The position numbers and the translations under genes are program-made. A stretch of DNA of 64,000 bases from Streptomyces sp. NBC_01754 (GTDB lineage: Bacteria > Actinomycetota > Actinomycetes > Streptomycetales > Streptomycetaceae): positions 5,456,001 to 5,520,000 of the forward strand of contig NZ_CP109132.1 in NCBI RefSeq assembly GCF_035918015.1, in the 5' to 3' direction. The notes beneath the pieces are model-generated. The model worked only from the letters and a program-made list of their open reading frames with translations, was not told the DNA's origin and ran no database searches. Shown here piece by piece: positions 41,163 to 52,580 of this stretch (position 1 is its first letter; each line of letters starts with the position of its first letter).

Positions 41163-41792
41163 GGGGCAAGGTCCTTGGAGGCGGGACGGTGGGCGTACCC
41201 GCGTACCCTAATCCGGCGCGACCGGACGTCCGCGGACGCCCACCCCGCCGGCGAACACCTCACCACCATGTTCCGGGAGACGACGCCGCTCCTTGCCGGT
41301 GAGGGACACGGAACCCGCGTCGCCCGCGACCACGGTCGATTGTTCGCAGGTGTACATCCGGACCTTCGTGCCGTCCCCCGTCGAGCTCCGGCGTCACACC
41401 GGTACGGGCGCCGGCGCGGTGACCGGGCCGTCGTCACCGGCCGTCGTCCGGCTCGGGTCGGCCGTGCCAGGCCGGGAGGTGTGTCAGGACACGGCTCGGC
41501 GTGCGCACGGTGAGCGCCCCCCTCGGTCGGCCGCCGTGGAGCGGCCCGGCCCGCCGGGCGGCCGGCGGGCGTCCCGGAGCATCATGTGCGAACGAGAACA
41601 CGACAGGGTTCCGGGCGGTCCCTCCGGTCGGTGCGGGCGCGGCCGGGCAGCCCTGGATCCGAGCCACCCCCGGTCCGCCCCGGAACCGAGCCACCCCCGG
41701 GCCACGCCGGTCCGAGCCGCCACCGCCGGTGCCGTGCCGCGCCGCGGTTCGTTCAGGAAGTGAACGCGGGCCCGGCGGGAGGTACTTCCCCG
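41163..41792. other. 630-bp region with no supported gene
   Basis: No open frame here has both a ribosome site and protein-like composition; the longest ones are Arg/Pro/Ser-rich. A 15-bp direct repeat CCGAGCCACCCCCGG occurs at 41659-41673 and 41686-41700, with a weaker third copy after it. Near 41222-41240 a GC-rich imperfect palindrome around CCGCGG lies upstream of the minus-strand MFS start and could regulate that gene. Confidence 0.4.
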
Positions 41793-41895
41793 GATCGGTC
41801 CGGACCAATCTTGGTGCGAAGTATTGACGCCTCTGTTCCGGAACGGTTAACTCCAGCCGCAACGCCGGTACCGGTTCCGGTACCGGTACCGGGAG
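41793..41895 (+). promoter_or_regulatory. lacI control region: promoter, two palindromes and a hexamer repeat
   Basis: TTGACG (41825-41830), a 17-bp spacer, and TTAACT (41848-41853) form a plausible promoter. GTTCCGGAAC (41836-41845) is a perfect palindrome in the spacer. Just upstream, 41793-41810 is an 18-bp palindrome around GGTCCGGACC with one mismatched pair. Both have the central CG typical of LacI-family operators, suggesting autoregulation. Downstream, 41866-41895 holds five tandem hexamers of the CCGGTA type (CCGGTA, CCGGTT, CCGGTA, CCGGTA, CCGGGA). Confidence 0.5.
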
Positions 41896-41947
41896 GTCCC
41901 GGCCGTCCGTTCGCCCCGTCCTGCCCAGCCTTGTCCCCGGAGGCCCG

Positions 41948-42922
<975 letters not shown>

Positions 42923-43095
42923 AGGGCGCGGCCGTCCCGGACGGTCCGTGCCCGCCCCGTCCCGTCCCGCCCCCCCCCGGAGCCCCGGCCCCGGTCCGCG
43001 GATCCGCGGGAATCCCCGACTCCGGGGCCTCCCGGTCCCGCAGCCAACCTCCCGCACCGCAGCCCTGCCCAGCCCGCAGTCCTTCTGGAGACGCC

Positions 43096-44775
43096 ATGTC
43101 CGTACGCCGTCGTCACACCCTGAGAGCGCTCTCAGTCGCCACCGCGGTGGTCGCCCTCGCCGCCGGTTGCTCGTCCGCCAACTCCGGTGCCAACAAGGGG
43201 GGCGGCGCCGGTGCCTCCGGCGTACTGACCCTCGGTAAGCCGGACGGGCCGCAGACGAACAACAGCAACCCCTTCCTCGCGACCTCGGCGAGCGCCACCC
43301 TCGGCTACCGCTTCATGATCTACGAGCCGCTGGCGATGACCAACCAGATCCGCCCCAGCGACGAGGCGGACCCGTGGCTGGCGACCGACTGGGCCTGGGA
43401 GTCCAATTTCACCAAGGTCACCTTCACCCTCGACGACCGGGCCAAGTGGGCCGACGGCAAGCCGCTGACCGCCGCCGACGTCGCCTTCACCTTCGAACTG
43501 CTCAAGAAGCACCCGGCGCTCAACGGCAACGGCATCCCCTACGACGGGATCACCGTGGAGGGCGAGAAGGTCGTCCTGACCTTCAAGGAGTCCCAGTTCG
43601 TCAACCAGAACAAGATCATCACCACCTTCGTCGTGCCCAAGCACATCTGGGAGAAGGTCGAGAACCCGGAGACCTGGCCGAACCGCACCCCGGTCGGTTC
43701 CGGCCCGTACAAGCTGAAGACCTTCACCCCGCAGACGACCACCCTGACCGCCACGCCCACCTACTGGAAGGGCGAGACCAAGGTCAAGGAGCTGCGGTAC
43801 ACCGCGTACAACGACAACAGCGCGGCGACCACGGCCCTGGCCAACGGCAAGGTCGAGTGGTCCTTCGTCTTCATGCCCGACTACAAGCAGCTGTTCGTCG
43901 CCAAGGACCCCAAGAACCACAAGCTCTGGTTCCCCTCCGGCCTCGGCATCCACGGCCTGTGGTTCAACACTGCCCGCAAGCCCTTCGACAACCCGGCCCT
44001 GCGCAAGGCGATGGCCATGGTCGTGGACCGCAACGCCATCCACGTCCAGGCCGAGGCGACCCTCTACCCCGAGATCACCAACCCGACCGGCATCCCGCTG
44101 CCCGCCGGTGAGTCCTTCATCGCCCCGGAGTACAAGGACGCCACCACCAAGCCCGACGTGGCCGGTGCCAAGAAGCTCCTCGCGGACGCCGGGTTCACCC
44201 TCAGCGACGGTGTCCTGAAGGACCCGGGCGGCAAGCCGGTGAAGCTGACCTTCACCGACCCGGCCGGCTGGAACGACTACATCACCGGGCTGTCCATCAT
44301 CAAGGACAACATCAAGCAGCTCGGCATCGAGGCCAAGGTCAAGACGCAGACCGCCGAGGCCTGGGGCAACGACGTCGCCAGCGGCAACTTCGACGCCACC
44401 CTGCACTGGACCAACAGCGGCGCCACCCCGTACGACATGTACCAGAACATCATGGACGGGGCGATCCTCCAGCCCATCGGCAAGAGCGCCCAGCTCGGCA
44501 ACTTCGGCCGCTTCAAGAGCCCCGAGGCGACCGCCGCGCTCAAGGACTACGCCAACGCCTCGGACGACGCCACCCGCACCAAGGCCATGAACGTCCTCCA
44601 GAAGATCATGGTCGAGCAGGCCCCGGTCATCCCGACGGCCGCAGCCCCCATCGGCGCCGAGTACTCCACGAAGAACTGGGTGGGCTGGCCGACCGAGGAA
44701 GACCCCTACGCAGCCCCGCAGCACACCCAGCCGGACGCGCTGGAAGTCGTGCTGAACCTCAAGCCCGCCAAGTAA
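43096..44775 (+). CDS. Extracellular solute-binding lipoprotein, family 5 (oligosaccharide/peptide type)
   Basis: 559 aa. Lipoprotein signal peptide with basic start, hydrophobic core and lipobox LAAGC (Cys ~27). A family 5 fold follows, as in DppA/OppA and in cellobiose or xyloglucan binders: [15 protein letters not shown], a [16 protein letters not shown] segment, and VGSGPYKL. In bacteria and archaea this family also binds beta-gluco-oligosaccharides, and the GH1/GH16 neighbours favour that over peptides. CTGGAG precedes ATG 43096. Codons 9-14 overlap a LacI-type operator at 43120-43135. First gene of the importer operon. Confidence 0.9.
   Translation: MSVRRRHTLRALSVATAVVALAAGCSSANSGANKGGGAGASGVLTLGKPDGPQTNNSNPFLATSASATLGYRFMIYEPLAMTNQIRPSDEADPWLATDWAWESNFTKVTFTLDDRAKWADGKPLTAADVAFTFELLKKHPALNGNGIPYDGITVEGEKVVLTFKESQFVNQNKIITTFVVPKHIWEKVENPETWPNRTPVGSGPYKLKTFTPQTTTLTATPTYWKGETKVKELRYTAYNDNSAATTALANGKVEWSFVFMPDYKQLFVAKDPKNHKLWFPSGLGIHGLWFNTARKPFDNPALRKAMAMVVDRNAIHVQAEATLYPEITNPTGIPLPAGESFIAPEYKDATTKPDVAGAKKLLADAGFTLSDGVLKDPGGKPVKLTFTDPAGWNDYITGLSIIKDNIKQLGIEAKVKTQTAEAWGNDVASGNFDATLHWTNSGATPYDMYQNIMDGAILQPIGKSAQLGNFGRFKSPEATAALKDYANASDDATRTKAMNVLQKIMVEQAPVIPTAAAPIGAEYSTKNWVGWPTEEDPYAAPQHTQPDALEVVLNLKPAK
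43120..43135. promoter_or_regulatory. LacI-type operator inside the solute-binding protein gene
   Basis: CTGAGAGCGCTCTCAG, a perfect 16-bp palindrome, lies 24-40 bp after the ATG. It shares the GAGCGCTC core with the CebR-type box TGGGAGCGCTCCCA of Streptomyces cellulose/beta-glucoside regulons. Bound repressor at this position would block transcription elongation or the start region. Confidence 0.7.
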
Positions 44776-44794
44776 GTACGGGGAAGAACCGGCC

Positions 44795-45961
44795 ATGACC
44801 ACCGAACAGAAGCCGGACGCGCGCCCCGACACCGACGTGGTGCTCGAAGCGCGCGCCGTCACCAAGCACTTCCCCGTGCGGCGCACCGGGCAGGACCTGC
44901 TCGCCCGGCGCCACCGCACCGTCCACGCCGTCGACGACGTCTCGCTGGAACTGCGGCGCGGCACCGTCACGGCCCTGGTGGGGGAGTCCGGCTCGGGCAA
45001 GTCCACCGTCGCACGGCTGCTGGCCCAGCTCTACCCGCTCACCGCGGGCGAGATCCGGCTGGGCGGCACGGCGGTGAAGGCCGGACGTGGCCGGTCCTTC
45101 CGTACCTACGTCAAGCAGGTCCAGCTGATCTTCCAGGACCCGTTCGCCTCGCTCAACCCGGTGCACACCGTGCGCTACCACCTGACCCGCGCCCTGAAGA
45201 TCCACGGCCGGGCGGGGAGCGGGGACGCGGAACTGGAGAAGAACCTGGCGGCCCTGCTGGAACGCGTCCAGCTGACCCCTCCTCATCAGTATCTGGAGAA
45301 GTTCCCGCACGAGCTGTCCGGCGGGCAGCGCCAGCGCGTCGCGATCGCGCGCGCGCTCGGCGCCGACCCGCAGGTCCTGCTGGCCGACGAACCGGTCTCG
45401 ATGCTCGACGTGTCGATCCGCCTGGGCGTGCTGAACCTGCTGCGCGACCTCAAGGAACGGCTGCGGCTCGCGATCCTCTACATCACCCACGACATCGCCT
45501 CCGCCCGCTACTTCGCCGACACCACGCTGGTGATGTACGCCGGCCGGATCGTCGAGGGAGGTGACAGCGAGAGCGTCACCCAGCACCCCGCGCACCCCTA
45601 CACCCAGCTCCTGATCGCCTCCGCCCCGGACCCGGACCGGGTCGCGGACGAGAAGGCCCAGGAGGAGAGCGGGAGCGGTGAACCGCCGTCCCTGATAGCC
45701 CCGCCGGACGGGTGCCGCTTCCACCCCCGCTGCCCCAAGGCCATGGAGCGCTGCCGTACCGAACTGCCGCCGCGCTTCGAGCTGGCCGGCGGCCAGTGGG
45801 CGGCCTGCTGGCTGTACGACGGCACCGGCGACGGCGTCACCGGTGGCACGGACACCGACTCCGCCGGAGGCGCCACCGGGGGAACGGCGGAAGACGCCCC
45901 CCAGGGCACCGACGGCGGTTCCCCGGCGGGGGACGCGACCGCGAAGGAGGCGTCGAAGTGA
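44795..45961 (+). CDS. ABC importer ATPase, OppF/DppF type
   Basis: 388 aa. Walker [11 protein letters not shown]-loop [10 protein letters not shown], signature LSGGQRQR, Walker [10 protein letters not shown] with D/H loops (MLDVSI, ITHDI). The C-terminal oligopeptide/dipeptide extension has [14 protein letters not shown], which in this family often binds an iron-sulfur cluster or stabilises the dimer. A long acidic Gly/Thr tail ends the protein. ATG 44795 lies 19 nt after the binding protein gene; its stop overlaps the permease start (GTGA). Confidence 0.92.
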   Translation: MTTEQKPDARPDTDVVLEARAVTKHFPVRRTGQDLLARRHRTVHAVDDVSLELRRGTVTALVGESGSGKSTVARLLAQLYPLTAGEIRLGGTAVKAGRGRSFRTYVKQVQLIFQDPFASLNPVHTVRYHLTRALKIHGRAGSGDAELEKNLAALLERVQLTPPHQYLEKFPHELSGGQRQRVAIARALGADPQVLLADEPVSMLDVSIRLGVLNLLRDLKERLRLAILYITHDIASARYFADTTLVMYAGRIVEGGDSESVTQHPAHPYTQLLIASAPDPDRVADEKAQEESGSGEPPSLIAPPDGCRFHPRCPKAMERCRTELPPRFELAGGQWAACWLYDGTGDGVTGGTDTDSAGGATGGTAEDAPQGTDGGSPAGDATAKEASK

Positions 45962-46938
45962 AGTACATCCTCCAGCGCGTCGCCTTCTACGCCGTCACCG
46001 CGTGGGCCGCGATCACCATCAACTTCCTGATCCCCCGTCTGATGCCGGGTGACCCCGTCGAGGCCCTGATGAGCCGCTACCAGGGGCAGCTCGACACCAG
46101 CGCGATCGCCTCCCTGAAGGCGCTGTTCGGGCTCGACGAGAACCAGTCCCTCTGGTCGCAGTACACCGACTACTGGTCGCACCTGCTCGACGGCGACCTC
46201 GGGCTGTCCTTCACCTTCTTCCCGACCCCGGTCGGTGAGGTGATCTCCCAGGCGCTGCCCTGGACGCTGGCCCTCGTCGGCATCACCACGCTCATCAGCT
46301 TCCTGCTCGGCACCGGTATCGGCGTCTACAGCGGCTGGCGGCGCGGCTCCTGGCTGGACGGGCTGCTGCCCGTCACCACCTTCATCTCCTCGGTGCCCTA
46401 CTTCTGGCTGGGTCTCATCGCCATCTCGGTGTTCGCGGTGAAGTGGCCGCTGTTCCCCTTCGAGGGCGGATACGACAACTCCCTGGTCCCGGCCTTCGAC
46501 TGGCCGTTCATCTCCAGCGCCCTCTACCACGGGGTACTGCCCGGGGTGACGATCGTGCTCAGCGCCATCGCCGGGTGGATCCTCGGGATGCGCAACATGA
46601 TGGTGACCGTGTCCTCCGAGGACTACGTCATGGTGGCGCAGGCCAAGGGGCTCTCCGAGCGCAGGGTGATGTTCGCCTACGCCGCGCGCAACGCGGTCCT
46701 GCCCAGCATCTCCGCCTTCGCCCTCTCCCTGGGATTCATCGTCAGCGGCACCCTGCTGGTCGAGATGGTCTTCAACTATCCCGGCATCGGCTTCCAACTG
46801 CTCCAGGCCGTCGGGGCGAAGGACTACCCCCTGATGCAGGGCGTCTTCCTGGTCATCACGCTCTCCGTGCTCGCCGCCAACCTGCTGGCCGACATGGCCT
46901 ACGCCTTCCTCGACCCCCGCACCCGCAAGGAGGCATGA
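45958..46938 (+). CDS. ABC importer permease 1 (DppB-like)
   Basis: 326 aa with about six membrane segments. Starts [33 protein letters not shown], the standard beginning of DppB-like permeases. The EAA loop ([26 protein letters not shown]) interacts with the ATPase. GTG 45958 overlaps the preceding ATPase stop (GTGA); the end overlaps a possible ATG of the next gene. Confidence 0.92.
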   Translation: MKYILQRVAFYAVTAWAAITINFLIPRLMPGDPVEALMSRYQGQLDTSAIASLKALFGLDENQSLWSQYTDYWSHLLDGDLGLSFTFFPTPVGEVISQALPWTLALVGITTLISFLLGTGIGVYSGWRRGSWLDGLLPVTTFISSVPYFWLGLIAISVFAVKWPLFPFEGGYDNSLVPAFDWPFISSALYHGVLPGVTIVLSAIAGWILGMRNMMVTVSSEDYVMVAQAKGLSERRVMFAYAARNAVLPSISAFALSLGFIVSGTLLVEMVFNYPGIGFQLLQAVGAKDYPLMQGVFLVITLSVLAANLLADMAYAFLDPRTRKEA

Positions 46939-46943
46939 CAGGT

Positions 46944-48080
46944 ATGTCCGTCGCCGCCACCGACACCGCCGTCCTGGACGACGTCCCCGCGCCCGCCGCG
47001 ACCGGCCGGGGGGACAGGTTCCGCTTCCTGCGCGGCGGGAAGACCCGCACCGGTTTGCTGATCCTCGCCTTCTTCGCCCTCATCGCCGTCATCGGGCCCT
47101 GGATCGCCCCGTACGACCCGGACGCGATGAGCGACCAGCTGCTCCAGCCGCCCTCCGCCGGCCACTGGTTCGGCACCACCCACACGGGTCAGGACGTGCT
47201 CTCCCAGATCCTGGTCGGCACCCGGGGCGTGCTCCTGGTCGGATTCATCGCCGGGTTCCTGGCCACCGTGCTGTCCGTACTCATCGGGGTCACCGCCGGA
47301 TTCCTCGGCGGGGCCGCCGACGAAGTCCTCTCGCTGTTCTCCAACGTCTTCCTGGTCATCCCCGGACTGCCGCTGATCATCATCATCGCGAGCTTCGTCG
47401 AGGACACCACGGACCTGCTGATCGCCTCCGTCATCGCCCTCACCTCCTGGGCCTGGGGATCCCGGGTGCTGCGCGCCCAGACCCTCTCGCTGCGGCGCCG
47501 CGACTACGTGGAGGCGGCGCGGGCCACCGGCGAGTCCACCTGGCGGATCATCCTGTTCGAGGTGATGCCGAACCTCACCGCCGTCATCGCGTCCGGATTC
47601 GTCGGCACCGTCATCTTCGCGATCCTCTCGGAGATCACCCTCGCCTTCATCGGCGTCGCCGACATCTCCCACTGGAACTGGGGCACCGTGCTCTTCTGGG
47701 CCCAGTCCAACCAGGCCCTGGCCCAGGGCGCCTGGTGGTGGTTCGTCCCCGCCGGCCTGTGCATCGCCCTGCTGGGGACCGCCCTCTCACTGATCAACTT
47801 CGGCATCGACGAGTTCGTGAACCCCCGCCTGCGTACCGCGGCCGGATCGTCCAAGAAGGTCACGATGCGGGTCGGCTTCACGCCCGTGGCCCGTACCGCC
47901 CCGGCCCGGCCCCCGTCCCCGTCCCCGTCCTCGGACCCGGCGTCCCCGGACCCGGCCCCCGCCGTGCCCGCCGCCCCGGCGGCACCCGGAACGCCCCCCG
48001 CACCCGAGGCTCCCGAACCGCCCGAGGCTCCCGAACCGCCCGCGTCGCCCGGCACGTCCAGCAAGGAGCACAGCGCATGA
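46944..48080 (+). CDS. ABC importer permease 2 (DppC-like)
   Basis: 378 aa. N-terminal OppC-type cytoplasmic segment, about six membrane helices (LLILAFFALIAVIGPWIAPYDPD; HTGQDVLSQILVGTRGVLLVGF), and the EAA loop RRRDYVEAARATGESTWRIILFEVMPN. An unusual 60-residue Pro/Ala/Ser/Glu tail ends the protein (repeats of EPPEAP). ATG 46935 overlaps the previous stop, but AAGGAGG lies only 1 nt from it and 10 nt from ATG 46944, so 46944 is chosen with some doubt. Its stop overlaps the second ATPase (ATGA). Confidence 0.88.
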   Translation: MSVAATDTAVLDDVPAPAATGRGDRFRFLRGGKTRTGLLILAFFALIAVIGPWIAPYDPDAMSDQLLQPPSAGHWFGTTHTGQDVLSQILVGTRGVLLVGFIAGFLATVLSVLIGVTAGFLGGAADEVLSLFSNVFLVIPGLPLIIIIASFVEDTTDLLIASVIALTSWAWGSRVLRAQTLSLRRRDYVEAARATGESTWRIILFEVMPNLTAVIASGFVGTVIFAILSEITLAFIGVADISHWNWGTVLFWAQSNQALAQGAWWWFVPAGLCIALLGTALSLINFGIDEFVNPRLRTAAGSSKKVTMRVGFTPVARTAPARPPSPSPSSDPASPDPAPAVPAAPAAPGTPPAPEAPEPPEAPEPPASPGTSSKEHSA

Positions 48081-49072
48081 CCGCCGAGCCGATCCTCACC
48101 ATCAGCGGCCTGAACGTCGACTACGGCACCGGCGAGAACGGCGTCCGCGCGCTCCGGGACATCGACCTCACCCTCCACCGGGGCGAAGTCCTCGGCCTGG
48201 CCGGCGAGTCCGGGTCCGGCAAGTCCACGCTCGCCTACGCTGTCACCCGGCTGCTCTCCCCGCCCGGCGTGATCACCGGCGGAGACGTCCACTACCACCG
48301 GCCGGACGGGGACACCGTCGACATCCTGGCCCTGGCCCCCGACGATCTGCGCGCCTTCCGCTGGCAGGAGCTGTCGATCGTGTTCCAGGGGGCGATGAAC
48401 TCGCTCAACCCGGTGCACACCGTCCACAGCCAGCTCACCGACGTCCTCGTGGCCCACCGCCCCCAGATGCGGGCGGCCGAACGGACCGCGCGGGCCGAGG
48501 AACTGCTCGGCCTGGTCGGCATCTCCGCCGACCGGCTCGCCGCCTACCCGCACCAGCTCTCCGGCGGTATGCGCCAGCGTGTGATGATCGCGATGGCGCT
48601 CGCGCTGGAACCCGAGATCGTCGTCATGGACGAGCCGACCACCGCGCTCGACGTGGTGATGCAGCGGCAGATCCTGCGCAAACTGGTCGAGTTGCGGGAG
48701 CGGCTCTCCTTCTCCGTCGTGTTCATCACCCATGACATCTCCCTGCTGATCGAGTTCTCCGACCGGATCGCGATCATGTACGGCGGCCGGATCGTCGAAC
48801 AGGCGGGTGCCGCCGAGATCTACCGCGACCCCCGCCACCCCTACAGCGAGGGTCTGCTGCACTCCTTCCCCGCACTGCACGGCCCGCGCCGCGAACTCAC
48901 CGGCATCCCCGGTTCGCCCCCGCACCTGTCCGCGATGCCCACCGGCTGCGCCTTCCACCCGCGCTGCGGCAAGGCCTTCGACCCGTGCGCCGGCCAGATC
49001 CCCGTGCTCACCCGGCCGCAGGACGGCCAGGAGCGCGAGGTCGCCTGCTGGCTGCACACCGGGCCCGCCTGA
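48077..49072 (+). CDS. ABC importer ATPase, OppD/DppD type
   Basis: 331 aa. Walker [11 protein letters not shown]-loop FQGAMNSLNP, signature LSGGMRQR, Walker B IVVMDEPTTALD, H-loop ITHDI, and the C-terminal CAFHPRCGKAFDPC family extension. It completes a five-gene importer (binding protein, two permeases, two ATPases). Overlaps the permease by 4 nt and is followed after 48 nt by the GH1 gene. Confidence 0.92.
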   Translation: MTAEPILTISGLNVDYGTGENGVRALRDIDLTLHRGEVLGLAGESGSGKSTLAYAVTRLLSPPGVITGGDVHYHRPDGDTVDILALAPDDLRAFRWQELSIVFQGAMNSLNPVHTVHSQLTDVLVAHRPQMRAAERTARAEELLGLVGISADRLAAYPHQLSGGMRQRVMIAMALALEPEIVVMDEPTTALDVVMQRQILRKLVELRERLSFSVVFITHDISLLIEFSDRIAIMYGGRIVEQAGAAEIYRDPRHPYSEGLLHSFPALHGPRRELTGIPGSPPHLSAMPTGCAFHPRCGKAFDPCAGQIPVLTRPQDGQEREVACWLHTGPA

Positions 49073-49120
49073 GCCGGCCCCGCACCCCACACCCCACAAC
49101 ACACCGGATTACGGAGAACC

Positions 49121-50533
<1,413 letters not shown>

Positions 50534-50556
50534 CACCTCGTTAGGAGCACCCCCAC

Positions 50557-52431
50557 ATGCCCTCTCGTACCACGCTGATCGCCACCACGGCGGCCCTGGT
50601 CGCCCTCGCCGCACCCATGGCCTTCGCGGCCCCCGCCCCCGACCCCGCCGTCAGGGCCGCCGCAGCGGCCTGGGACACCGACCGGGCGGCCTCCGCCTAC
50701 GCGGCGAACCCCGCCGCCGTCACCGCGTCCGGCAGTGAGAACGACGCCTCGGGACCCGGAGCCGCCGTCGACGGCAACGCCACCACCCGCTGGTCCAGCG
50801 ACTTCGCCGACGACGCCTGGATACGGATCGACCTGGGCGCCACCATCCGGATCAACCAGGTGAAGCTGGACTGGGAGTCCGCCTACGGCAAGAAGTACGT
50901 CCTGGAGGTTTCCAAGAACGGCACCGACTGGACGAACTTCTACACGGAGGACGAGGGAACCGGCGGCACCGTCACCGCCCACACCTACCCGCAGGAGGTC
51001 ACCGGCCGCTACGTACGGATGCGTGGCGTCGAACGCGCCACGGCCTGGGGGTACTCCCTCTTCTCCTTCGAGGTCTACGGAGGAGAGCCGGCCCCCGCCT
51101 CCACCACCCGTACCAACCTCGCCCTCAACCATCCCGCGTACGGCGACCTCTACCAGCACGCCGGCAACTCGCCCGCCTTCGTCACCGACGGAGGCTGGCC
51201 GGCCGACCTCAAGGCGGACCGCTCACGCTGGTCCTCCGACTGGAACGCCGACCGCTGGGTCGGCGTCGACCTCGGCGCCACCTCCACCATCGACAGCGTC
51301 GACCTGTACTGGGAGGCGGCCTACGCCGTCGACTACGAGATCCAGGTCTCCGACGACAACAGGAACTGGCGCACCGTCCACCGTCCCTCCACCGCCGAGG
51401 TCGAGGCCCGGCGCGCCGATGTGAAGGCCCCGGCCGACGCCGTCGGACGCCACGACACGATCACCCTGTCCGCCCCGGCCACCGGACGCTACGTCCGGAT
51501 GCTCGGCAAGGAGCGCCGCTCCTTCTACAACCCGGAGCCCGCCACCGCCCAGTTCGGCTATTCGCTCTACGAGTTCCAGGTATGGGGCACCGGAGGCAGC
51601 GCGGACGCCGCCTACCCCGCACTGCCCGAGAACCCGGGCGGGGAATACCGCACCACCTTCTTCGACGACTTCACCGGATCCGGTCTGGACCGCTCCAAGT
51701 GGCGGGTGGTGCGCACCGGTACGGAGATGGGGCCCGTCAACGGTGAGTCGCAGGCCTACGTCGACTCACCCGACAACATCCGCACCGAGAACGGCTCCCT
51801 GATCCTGGAGTCCAAGTACTGCAAGGGCTGCACCCCCACACCCAACGGCACCTTCGACTTCACCTCGGGCCGCGTCGACACCAACACCAAGTTCGACTTC
51901 ACCTACGGCAAGGTCAGCGCCCGTATGAAGCTCCCCGTCGGCGACGGGTTCTGGCCGGCCTTCTGGCTGCTGGGCAGCGACGTCGACGACCCGGCGGTCT
52001 CCTGGCCCGGATCCGGTGAGACGGACATCATGGAGAACATCGGCTACGGCGACTGGACCAGTTCCGGCCTGCACGGCCCCGGCTACTCCGCCGACGGCAA
52101 CATCGGCGCGTCGCAGACCTACCCGGACGGCGGCCGCGCCGACGAGTGGCACACCTACGGCGTCGAGTGGACCCCGGAGGGCATGACCTTCACCGTCGAC
52201 GACCGCGTCGTCCAGCGGACCTCCCGCCAGAAGCTGGAGTCCACCCGTGGCAAGTGGGTCTTCGACCACGACCAGTACGTGATCCTCAACCTGGCCCTCG
52301 GCGGCGCCTACCCGGCCGGCTGGAACCAGGTCACCCAGCCCTACTGGGGGCTCCCGCAGTACAGCGTCGACCGCATCGCGCAGGGCGGCATCAAGGCGGA
52401 GATCGACTGGGTACGCGTCGAGCAGAAGTAG
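50557..52431 (+). CDS. Secreted GH16 endo-beta-glucanase (laminarinase type) with two F5/8-type C domains
   Basis: 624 aa. A Sec signal peptide (cleavage after MAFAAPA, residue ~27) is followed by two F5/8-type C (CBM32-like) domains at ~50-180 and ~190-350, each with the WSSD-type carbohydrate-binding strand. The GH16 catalytic domain has the signature GETDIMEN, with Glu488 and Glu493 as catalytic pair and Asp490 between them. It should cut beta-1,3-(1,4)-glucan outside the cell, feeding the importer. ATG 50557 follows AGGAGC. Last gene of the locus. Confidence 0.93.
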   Translation: MPSRTTLIATTAALVALAAPMAFAAPAPDPAVRAAAAAWDTDRAASAYAANPAAVTASGSENDASGPGAAVDGNATTRWSSDFADDAWIRIDLGATIRINQVKLDWESAYGKKYVLEVSKNGTDWTNFYTEDEGTGGTVTAHTYPQEVTGRYVRMRGVERATAWGYSLFSFEVYGGEPAPASTTRTNLALNHPAYGDLYQHAGNSPAFVTDGGWPADLKADRSRWSSDWNADRWVGVDLGATSTIDSVDLYWEAAYAVDYEIQVSDDNRNWRTVHRPSTAEVEARRADVKAPADAVGRHDTITLSAPATGRYVRMLGKERRSFYNPEPATAQFGYSLYEFQVWGTGGSADAAYPALPENPGGEYRTTFFDDFTGSGLDRSKWRVVRTGTEMGPVNGESQAYVDSPDNIRTENGSLILESKYCKGCTPTPNGTFDFTSGRVDTNTKFDFTYGKVSARMKLPVGDGFWPAFWLLGSDVDDPAVSWPGSGETDIMENIGYGDWTSSGLHGPGYSADGNIGASQTYPDGGRADEWHTYGVEWTPEGMTFTVDDRVVQRTSRQKLESTRGKWVFDHDQYVILNLALGGAYPAGWNQVTQPYWGLPQYSVDRIAQGGIKAEIDWVRVEQK

Positions 52432-52566
52432 ACCGGCCGGCACAGGGAGGCAGGGGGAGTCGCGTGCGCGGCCACGCGCCTCCTCCCGCCTCCGCCGACC
52501 GGCCGGGGCCCGCCGTTCCGGAACACCGGACCCCATGTGGGCAACGCATCCACCGCCCATGTGGGC

Positions 52567-52580
52567 TACTTTCGAAAGTA
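52567..52580. promoter_or_regulatory. 14-bp palindrome at the start of the TPM-domain gene
   Basis: TACTTTCGAAAGTA is a perfect palindrome. Its last base is the A of ATG 52580. Upstream, CCCATGTGGGC occurs twice in direct repeat at 52532-52542 and 52556-52566. This arrangement suggests a control region for the TPM-domain gene. The regulator is not identified. Confidence 0.5.
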
